From an uncultured Bacteroidota bacterium (GTDB lineage: Bacteria > Bacteroidota > Bacteroidia > Chitinophagales > Chitinophagaceae), in NCBI GenBank assembly GCA_903905685.1, contig CAIVHI010000198.1:1-12265 (forward strand): DNA of 12,265 nt, read 5' to 3'. The notes below the pieces were generated by a model. That model made no database searches. It saw only the letters and a list, made by a program, of their open reading frames with translations, and was not told where the DNA came from. Within the stretch, counting starts at the first letter, position 1; each line of letters opens with the position of its first letter. The position numbers and the translations under genes are program-made. This document shows positions 7,040 through 12,265 of the stretch, one piece after another.

Positions 7040-8134
7040 TTATCGCCTATGGCCACCGCCGCCGCTACGGCCCCCGCCACCAGAGCCGTGGGTTGCGCCC
7101 CCACCGCCACCGTGTCCTGCAGGACTTCCTCCAAAATTGCCACCGCCGCGAGAAGCACCATTGAATTGGTGTGCGGAGTTTCCTCCACCACTACCCGGGT
7201 TGGCTGCCCTTTGCACGGCACCACCCATCCGCTGTCCGAATCCGCTGCGCTGAATATTGCCGCCAAAGCTGCGATGGGAACCGTTGCCTTCTTGACGTGG
7301 GTTACCTTGCATCCTGTTATTGCCTTGCATCCTGTTGTTGCCAGATTGTACGTTGCTGCCCCTATTGAAGGAATTGCCGTTCCGTTCGCGGAATGTATTC
7401 GATATTGTGGAGGAGGTTCTGTTGGCAGGTGCCAAACCTGAATTGCGCAAACCTAAATTGTTGGGCGATGCCGTAGTCATTCTGAGGGTATTGTGCCCGT
7501 TGTGGGTGGCTGCAAATCCTCCTGCTCCGGCTACACGTGGTCCGTAGCCTCCGCCGCGATAACGCATTCCGTCGCCTACGCCGGCATAATAGCGGTTCCA
7601 ATACCCATTGTAGTAGTGTCCATACCAGCCTCCACAATAGTAGGGGTAATTATAATAGCTTCCGAATGCAGGACATCCCCACCACATGTTGAAACCCCAA
7701 TAGGACGACCAATAGGGCCCGAATCCGTAGGACATTCCCCAACCGGAGTACCAAGGGCTCCATCCCCAAACGGGATCTACCCAGTAGCGATCGTACCAGA
7801 ACGGATTGTAAAACATGCTGTAATAGCCCATATTGTAGAACGGCTCGTCGAACCGGTTGATGCGGCTCGAATAGGAGTCGTCGTCATAATCTACATATTC
7901 GTCTCCGCCGCCCGATTGTTGCGTGCCAGAATAGCGGTCGTCATAATTGTTCTCCCCCGATACTCCCGAACTTGTTGGAGCCTGTTCCGGAGCCGATGTA
8001 GCATCGGCCGATTGGGCGGTAGACTGCGCCCGCTCCCGCCGTTGGTCGCGCCCTGTAGAATAGATGTCATCGGTTTGTGCATTTACCGACATCGTTCCCA
8101 ATACCATAATACCTATCAGTAACAGCCGTTTCAT
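7040..8134 (-). CDS. Exported low-complexity protein rich in Tyr/Trp/Gly then Asn/Gly/Arg
   Basis: I do not recognise a named family. The ATG at 8134 is preceded by AAAGGA, a reasonable ribosome site and unusual for this window. The product is 364 aa. Residues 1-20 are a Sec signal peptide (MKRLLL, hydrophobic, VNAQ). Residues 21-95 are polar, acidic and disordered-looking (Gln, Ser, Asp; YDDDSYSSR). Residues 100-198 are extremely aromatic, with runs such as NPFWYDRYWVDPVWGWSPW and YYNGYWNRYY and only two Cys (WWGC, YYCGG). Residues 199-364 are Asn/Gly/Arg/Ser-rich with RMQGNN repeats and a Gly-rich His/Arg end (GGGRSGGGGHRR). Related Tyr/Trp-rich exported hypotheticals are common in Bacteroidota (general knowledge). 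There is no visible T9SS tail or lipobox, so it is periplasmic or released. It is divergent from proS across 107 bp; a weak -7-like TATTCTTG lies at 8213-8206 with TTG 18 bases upstream. Function unknown. Confidence 0.85.
   Translation of the reverse strand: MKRLLLIGIMVLGTMSVNAQTDDIYSTGRDQRRERAQSTAQSADATSAPEQAPTSSGVSGENNYDDRYSGTQQSGGGDEYVDYDDDSYSSRINRFDEPFYNMGYYSMFYNPFWYDRYWVDPVWGWSPWYSGWGMSYGFGPYWSSYWGFNMWWGCPAFGSYYNYPYYCGGWYGHYYNGYWNRYYAGVGDGMRYRGGGYGPRVAGAGGFAATHNGHNTLRMTTASPNNLGLRNSGLAPANRTSSTISNTFRERNGNSFNRGSNVQSGNNRMQGNNRMQGNPRQEGNGSHRSFGGNIQRSGFGQRMGGAVQRAANPGSGGGNSAHQFNGASRGGGNFGGSPAGHGGGGGATHGSGGGGRSGGGGHRR
7305..7340 (-). repeat. Tandem 18-bp repeat coding RMQGNN
   Basis: Two adjacent 18-base units, 7305-7322 and 7323-7340 (CCTTGCATCCTGTTATTG and CCTTGCATCCTGTTGTTG on the plus strand), differ at one base. 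They encode the repeated hexapeptide in the Asn/Gly-rich tail. The near identity suggests recent slippage expansion inside a low-complexity segment, so length variation between strains is plausible. Confidence 0.85.
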
Positions 8135-8174
8135 TGTCCTTTTGTTTTTTGCGGTAAAACCATAGTGAAATTAC

Positions 8175-8182
8175 TACTTTTG
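8175..8182 (+). promoter_or_regulatory. Candidate -7 promoter element for proS
   Basis: TACTTTTG fits TAnnTTTG. A TTTG at 8148-8151 lies 23 bases upstream, slightly longer than the usual spacing to a -33 element. If used, it would give a leader of about 50-55 nt before the proS ATG. It sits in the 107-bp divergent region shared with the low-complexity protein gene. Confidence 0.45.
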
Positions 8183-8241
8183 CCCGAGTTTGCCAACCGG
8201 CAAAGCAAGAATAGGACATCCAAAAGTGTGCCAAGTTTACT

Positions 8242-9720
8242 ATGTCTAAAATATTAACCAAACGCAGTGAAGATTATTCGCAGTGGTATAACGATACCGT
8301 GCTGAAGAGCGGATTGGCCGATTATTCGGCGGTTCGTGGATGTATGGTCATCAAACCCCATGGCTATGCTTTGTGGGAAAACATGCGAGATGTGCTCGAT
8401 GCCATGTTCAAAGCCACAGGTCACAGCAATGCATATTTCCCATTGTTTGTCCCCAAAAGTTTGTTTGAAGCAGAGGAGAAGAATGCCGAAGGCTTTGCCA
8501 AAGAATGCGCAGTGGTGACCCACTACCGCCTGAAGGCAGATCCCAACAACAAGGGGAAATTGATTCCGGACCCAGAGGCGGTGTTGGAAGAAGCACTGGT
8601 TGTGCGGCCCACCAGCGAGGCCATTATTTGGAATACTTACCGTAATTGGATTCAGTCTTATCGCGACTTGCCTTTGCTCATAAATCAATGGGCCAATGTG
8701 GTTCGCTGGGAGATGCGAACCCGCCTGTTTTTGCGCACGGCCGAATTCCTTTGGCAAGAAGGGCATACCGCCCATGCAACTCGCGAAGATGCTGAAGCCG
8801 AAACACTGCGCATGTTGGATGTTTATGCAACCTTCGCAGAAGAATACATGGCACTGCCTGTTGTTAAAGGGGTGAAAACGCCAAACGAGCGATTTGCCGG
8901 CGCCGAAGATACCTATTGCATTGAGGCATTGATGCAGGACGGCAAGGCCCTGCAGGCCGGCACCTCGCACTTTTTGGGGCAGAATTTCGCCAAGGCATTC
9001 GAGGTGAAATTTCTCACCAAGGAGAATCGCCAAGAGTATGTATGGGCTACCTCTTGGGGGGTGTCTACGCGCTTGGTGGGTGCATTGGTGATGGCGCATA
9101 GCGACGACGACGGATTGATTCTCCCGCCTCGCTTGGCTCCCGTGCAGGTGGTCATTATTCCGGTATACAAGGGCCCTGACTCGAAACCCGAAATTGACGC
9201 AAAATGTGACGAAATGGCCGCCGCTATGCGCACCAAGGGTATAAGGGTGAAGATTGACAACGATGAAAACACGCGGCCGGGGTGGAAGTATGCCGAATAC
9301 GAACTCAAAGGCATGCCCATACGCATTGCGATGGGATTGAGGGATATGGCCAACGGAGTAGTTGAATTGGCCCGCCGAGATACCAAGGAAAAGTCGCTGG
9401 TGCCACTGGAAAATATCGAGAATTATGTGGCTGGACTTTTGGTGGATATCCAGCACCAGATGTATACAAGGGCATTGAAGTTCAGAAATGAGAACACGAG
9501 GACGGCTGACACTTGGGAAGAGTTTACCACCATGCTCGATGCCACGCCCGGCTTCATCTCGGCACATTGGGACGGTACCCCAGAAACCGAAGAGAAAATC
9601 AAGGAACTTGCTAAAGCGACCATTCGGTGCATTCAGCTCAACAATCCTTTGGAGGACGGCAAGTGCATTTTGACCGGCAACCCCTCCAAACAGCGCGTGT
9701 TGTTTGCGAGGGCCTATTGA
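8242..9720 (+). CDS. proS: Prolyl-tRNA synthetase, short type without editing insertion
   Basis: The enzyme charges tRNA-Pro with proline using ATP in the cytoplasm. At 492 aa it matches the archaeal/eukaryal-like (T. thermophilus-type) class II ProRS rather than the longer E. coli type with an INS editing domain. Visible landmarks: RPTSE (122-126), the proline-binding T.E motif; motif 2 around VRWEMRTR (154-161) with FLWQEGHTAH downstream; GTSHFLGQNF (240-249); motif 3 ending GLILPPRLAP (about 291-300); an anticodon-binding domain from VQVVIIPVYK (about 301-400); and a C-terminal domain ending in the family-typical Tyr (VLFARAY). The C-terminal domain seems to have lost most of the Zn-binding Cys of the Thermus enzyme; only Cys463 and Cys475 remain there. 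The start at 8242 gives a family-typical N-terminus. No Shine-Dalgarno sequence is seen. Tandem stops TGA TAG are followed by the hairpin at 9737-9784. It appears to be monocistronic. Confidence 0.97.
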   Translation: MSKILTKRSEDYSQWYNDTVLKSGLADYSAVRGCMVIKPHGYALWENMRDVLDAMFKATGHSNAYFPLFVPKSLFEAEEKNAEGFAKECAVVTHYRLKADPNNKGKLIPDPEAVLEEALVVRPTSEAIIWNTYRNWIQSYRDLPLLINQWANVVRWEMRTRLFLRTAEFLWQEGHTAHATREDAEAETLRMLDVYATFAEEYMALPVVKGVKTPNERFAGAEDTYCIEALMQDGKALQAGTSHFLGQNFAKAFEVKFLTKENRQEYVWATSWGVSTRLVGALVMAHSDDDGLILPPRLAPVQVVIIPVYKGPDSKPEIDAKCDEMAAAMRTKGIRVKIDNDENTRPGWKYAEYELKGMPIRIAMGLRDMANGVVELARRDTKEKSLVPLENIENYVAGLLVDIQHQMYTRALKFRNENTRTADTWEEFTTMLDATPGFISAHWDGTPETEEKIKELAKATIRCIQLNNPLEDGKCILTGNPSKQRVLFARAY

Positions 9721-9736
9721 TAGCGGTTTACAACAC

Positions 9737-9784
9737 ATAAAGGAACGGGTTGCAGTTTCCAAAAGCTGCAACCCGTTCCTTTAT
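9737..9784. terminator. Long hairpin between convergent proS and rpe, probably bidirectional
   Basis: Bases 9737-9755 and 9766-9784 form a perfect 19-bp stem (core AAAGGAACGGGTTGCAG with CTGCAACCCGTTCCTTT) and a 10-base loop. It lies 16 bases past the proS stop and 68 bases past the rpe stop on the opposite strand. The AT base of the stem plus ATTTGT on the plus side gives a modest U-rich end for proS. No other terminator is seen for rpe, so it likely serves both strands. Confidence 0.85.
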
Positions 9785-9852
9785 TTGTATTGATTCCAAA
9801 AACTGCACATTTTCCGTATTCGGGAGAAGGTCCGTTTTTTGGGAATATCGGG

Positions 9853-10506
9853 CTAAACGAATATAGATTTCAATTTGGAGATGGTCTCAGTGGGGTTGGG
9901 CGACCCGAATACGGTATTGCCGGCTACGAGCACGTCTGCTCCACTAGCGAGCACCGCATGGGCATTGGCCAAAGTAATGCCACCGTCCAATTCAATGAGG
10001 CAGTTGGAACATGCTTCGTGAATCATGTGCTTCAGCCTGCGTATTTTCAGCGTTACACCTTCTATGAACTGTTGCCCGCCGAAGCCCGGATTCACCGACA
10101 TCAAGCATACCATGTCTATATCCCCAATGACCTCCGACAACACCGATACCGGTGTGTGCGGATTGAGCGCCACTCCCGCCTTCATACCCAATGCTTTGAT
10201 GGCTTGCAGATTACGGTGCAGGTGGGGTGATACTTCGTAGTGTACTGTTAAGATGTCGGCACCGGCCTTTGCAAACTGCTCGAAATATTTTTCCGGCTCC
10301 ACGATCATGAGGTGAACGTCGAACGGCTTTTTGGCCACCTTCTTAATGGCAGCTATCACGGGCATCCCGAAGGTGATGTTGGGCACAAACCTGCCGTCCA
10401 TCACGTCCAAGTGAAACCAATCGGCCTCGCTGTTGTTGTTCATTTCTATTTCGCGATCCAAACACAAGAAATTAGCCGAGAGGAGCGAAGGTGCTATTAT
10501 TGCCAT
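9853..10506 (-). CDS. rpe: Ribulose-phosphate 3-epimerase
   Basis: It interconverts ribulose 5-phosphate and xylulose 5-phosphate in the pentose phosphate pathway, using a metal-dependent TIM barrel in the cytoplasm. With the ATG at 10506 the product is 217 aa, the usual family length, and begins MAIIAPSLLSAN. Catalytic and metal-binding signatures are intact: SLLSAN (7-12), HLDVMDGRFVPN with His32 and Asp34, DVHLMI with His65, MSVNPGFGGQ (136-145) for the phosphate loop, ELDGGI with Asp174, and a C-terminal GADVLVAGNTVFG phosphate-binding segment. An in-frame upstream start at 10554 would add 16 residues unlike the family and is rejected. It lies 54 bp downstream of the TPR lipoprotein gene on the same strand with no terminator between, so co-transcription is likely. 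Confidence 0.97.
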   Translation of the reverse strand: MAIIAPSLLSANFLCLDREIEMNNNSEADWFHLDVMDGRFVPNITFGMPVIAAIKKVAKKPFDVHLMIVEPEKYFEQFAKAGADILTVHYEVSPHLHRNLQAIKALGMKAGVALNPHTPVSVLSEVIGDIDMVCLMSVNPGFGGQQFIEGVTLKIRRLKHMIHEACSNCLIELDGGITLANAHAVLASGADVLVAGNTVFGSPNPTETISKLKSIFV

Positions 10507-10560
10507 GATGTTGATTTTCTGTTGGTGTGGTTTAATGTTACCGTGACAGGGCACTGAAGG

Positions 10561-11610
10561 TTAGGGGTTACGGTCGCCCGGTTCCTTGGCGTGCAGGCGC
10601 TTCAATGCCTTTTTGGGGCTTTCGTAAGTGGGGTCTATCAGCAAGGCGTGGCGGTAGTCGGTTACCGCCTGTTTTAAGCTGTCCATGGCTTCATAGCAAA
10701 CCCCGCGGTCGTAATAGGCCGTCGAGTTGCGTGGGTCGGTCTTGGTCACCATGTCGTAGGCACGAAAGGCTTTTTCCAAGGAGTCTTCCGACATATAGAT
10801 AATGCCCAAATTGAAATATGCGTCGGCATAGTGGCGGTCTTTCAAGATGCACTTCCGGTAGGCCTCCTTGGCCAATGCATCGTTATGGTTTTCTTGGTAA
10901 TACACGCCCTTCGCGAAGATGGGGAACACATCGGAGCTGTCTATTTTGGCGGCCTTTTCCAAGTAGCGCAATGCAATGGAATCCTTCCTTTGGCTATAGA
11001 TAACTGCCAGTTGCACCACCGCATCTTTAAAGTCGGGCGCCACATTCAGTGCGGTTTGAAAGCTGGATATTGCTTTGGCGGTGTCCTTCATGTCTTTATA
11101 TAGCATGCCCTTTAAGAAGTAGGCTTCGGGGTTGAAGACATCGGCGCGGAGCACGATGTCTACCTGTTTGAGGCCTTCGGCGTGTTTGCCTATGTAGAGA
11201 AACATCTTGGCAATCTTCAACCTCGACTTTTTGTCCTTAGGGTCGAGTTGGAGGGCCTTTTGGAGCCACTGCACCGAGCCGTCGATGTCTTTATGCTCAA
11301 AATAATAATCGCCAATCATGCTGTAGTATGCGGCATTGGTGGAGTCTAGTTTTACGGCATGCTTGTAGTCGCGCAGGGCTAGGGTATCCAGTTCCAGTTT
11401 GCGCAATGCGTCGCCGCGCTGAATGTATAGTTTGGCATCTGTGGGGGTCGTGGCAATTTGTTCGGTGAGCGCCTTCAATACCGCATCCGACTTAAGAATG
11501 GGGTTGTTCTCGGCGGGGTCGCTGTTTTTTGGGGTGTTGTGGCAGGAAACCACAGCTACAAGCATCAAGCCGAGGCAGGCCGCCAACCAAAAAATCCGCA
11601 AGGTCTTCAT
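10561..11610 (-). CDS. TPR-repeat lipoprotein
   Basis: The product is 349 aa. The N-terminus MKTLR, a hydrophobic stretch and VVSC (Cys23) form a lipoprotein signal with a lipobox, so the mature protein is probably lipid-anchored in the envelope and faces the periplasm. A short polar linker follows, then eight consecutive 34-residue TPR units from about 59 to 328. They are recognisable by repeats such as A..Y...GD......A...Y..A..LDP and are especially clear in AAYYSMIGDYY, PEAYFLKGMLYKDMKD, ADAYFNLGIIYMSEDS and STAYYDRGVCYEAMDS. A basic tail ends the protein. TPR solenoids bind protein partners; no partner can be named. The start is fixed by the signal peptide. The gene precedes rpe by 54 bp on the same strand. 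A -7-like TAGTTTTG sits only four bases before the ATG. Confidence 0.92.
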   Translation of the reverse strand: MKTLRIFWLAACLGLMLVAVVSCHNTPKNSDPAENNPILKSDAVLKALTEQIATTPTDAKLYIQRGDALRKLELDTLALRDYKHAVKLDSTNAAYYSMIGDYYFEHKDIDGSVQWLQKALQLDPKDKKSRLKIAKMFLYIGKHAEGLKQVDIVLRADVFNPEAYFLKGMLYKDMKDTAKAISSFQTALNVAPDFKDAVVQLAVIYSQRKDSIALRYLEKAAKIDSSDVFPIFAKGVYYQENHNDALAKEAYRKCILKDRHYADAYFNLGIIYMSEDSLEKAFRAYDMVTKTDPRNSTAYYDRGVCYEAMDSLKQAVTDYRHALLIDPTYESPKKALKRLHAKEPGDRNP

Positions 11611-11614
11611 GCTG

Positions 11615-11622
11615 CAAAACTA
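11615..11622 (-). promoter_or_regulatory. Possible -7 element immediately before the TPR lipoprotein start
   Basis: On the minus strand TAGTTTTG fits TAnnTTTG and ends four bases before the ATG at 11610. No matching TTTG is seen at the usual -33 distance. If functional, the transcript would start at or very near the ATG and be leaderless. Low confidence because of the missing -33 element. Confidence 0.25.
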
Positions 11623-11684
11623 ATGACTGTTGACTTAAAAATAGCGTTGGATTCCACCCGCTGTCCCGCCCCTGAAATACCCGA

Positions 11685-12265
11685 CTAGAAAAACAGCAAA
11701 AAGCCGTTTGCAAAATAAAATATTCCTACGGCACCCAACGCCACGCCCACCAGCCATACATATTTCTTTTTGAGCAGTGCGGCGAGCGAGGATAGCAAGA
11801 CGGCGATTTGGAGGAAAATGACCGCCATCCCGAAATTTTCCGAATGTTTCTTACTGTTCTCGCGAAGGTCCTCCAGCTTTTGGGCTTCGCCTGTGATGCT
11901 GTCTTTTTCGGCCTTATAGGTTTTTATCCGTTGCGTGTAGTTGGATATTTTCGATTGGAGTTGCTCGCGGGCGGCGGCAGCGGTTTCCTTGCCCATTTCC
12001 ATCTCCAAGTTCTCTTTCTGCATTTCGCATACACTCTGCTTGATGCTCTTGGCCTGATAAAAAGCCCATTGGTCTGATGCCTTAGACTGCGTCAATAGGG
12101 ATTTGGTGCCATAAGAACCACCTTTGAAAGTGGATAGCGTTGCACAAACCGCTATCAATATCGTTGTGGCTGATAGGTAGTTGAGCCAGATTTCCTTTTT
12201 TTCTTCGGCAGTTAAAATATTAATTCCAGGTTTATTAATTTTTTTAATACAAGCATACAGCGTTG
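11685..12265 (-). CDS. DUF4337-type membrane protein, 5' end beyond the window
   Basis: The frame stays open from the stop at 11685 to the right edge (192 codons visible), with no in-frame ATG at its beginning. A TTG at 12158 has been taken as a start, but it falls inside the first hydrophobic segment, and the residues before it (EEKKEIWLNYLSATTILIAV) fit the family, so the true start lies past 12265. Visible order: a first membrane helix (YLSATTILIAVCATLS), then STFKGG and QSKASDQWAFYQAKSIKQ, a conserved-looking block; a long charged coiled coil with EMEMGKE and KISNYTQRIKTYKAEKDSI; and two C-terminal membrane helices separated by LKKKYVW. This layout and the SDQWAFYQAKSIK block match DUF4337 as I remember it. 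Function is unknown in the family. The TPR lipoprotein gene starts 74 bp downstream on the same strand. Confidence 0.82.
   Translation of the reverse strand, partial: TLYACIKKINKPGINILTAEEKKEIWLNYLSATTILIAVCATLSTFKGGSYGTKSLLTQSKASDQWAFYQAKSIKQSVCEMQKENLEMEMGKETAAAAREQLQSKISNYTQRIKTYKAEKDSITGEAQKLEDLRENSKKHSENFGMAVIFLQIAVLLSSLAALLKKKYVWLVGVALGAVGIFYFANGFLLFF

Noticed and set aside
6905..7441. 178-codon plus-strand frame rich in Ala/Pro/Thr over the low-complexity gene
   Set aside because: It is the antisense shadow of the Gly-rich tail, and the minus-strand frame has a signal peptide and a proper start.
8254..9771. 505-codon open frame on the minus strand across proS
   Set aside because: It lies wholly antisense to a clearly conserved proS, its translation resembles no protein I know, and it has no start context. 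Codon bias of the sense gene explains the absence of stops.
10507..10554. Upstream start for rpe giving a 233-aa product
   Set aside because: The added 16 residues are unlike Rpe N-termini, while the ATG at 10506 starts exactly at the conserved IAPSLLSAN segment.

Overview
The window comes from a member of the Bacteroidota, most likely the Chitinophagales/Sphingobacteriia side of the phylum (inference). The support is a type IX secretion (T9SS) C-terminal sorting domain, Chitinophaga-type Ig-like repeats, Bacteroidota promoter-like -7 elements (TAnnTTTG), starts without Shine-Dalgarno sequences, and a short class II prolyl-tRNA synthetase without the editing insertion. I see no tRNA, rRNA, CRISPR array or insertion sequence.

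Layout. Bases 1-162 hold a leader with nested inverted repeats. Next is a two-gene plus-strand unit: a 1771-residue secreted protein (six NHL repeats, about 13 Cys-Trp-Cys Ig-like repeats, a PKD-like module and a T9SS tail), then 15 bp later an outer-membrane beta-barrel protein. The unit ends at a textbook terminator (6571-6605). About 370 bp without a convincing gene follow. A minus-strand gene for an exported Tyr/Trp/Gly- and Asn/Gly/Arg-rich low-complexity protein comes next, ending at its own hairpin (6977-7014). It is divergent from proS (8242-9720). proS converges on a minus-strand group: a DUF4337-type membrane protein cut by the right edge, then an 8-TPR lipoprotein, then rpe. A long hairpin (9737-9784) separates proS from rpe and probably serves both strands.

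How the genes may work together. The first two genes look like an envelope module: a T9SS-exported, multi-domain surface or secreted protein made together with an outer-membrane barrel that might anchor, display or assist it (inference from co-orientation and spacing only). The low-complexity exported protein is a separate envelope or extracellular product. proS (translation) and rpe (pentose phosphate pathway) are housekeeping. The TPR lipoprotein probably shares a transcript with rpe, but no functional link between them can be read from the sequence.

The most unusual elements are the large NHL/Ig/T9SS protein with its partner barrel, the low-complexity aromatic exported protein, and the structured leader. 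I did not find clear evidence of an entirely new system. The module at 163-6546 is the best candidate for something undescribed.
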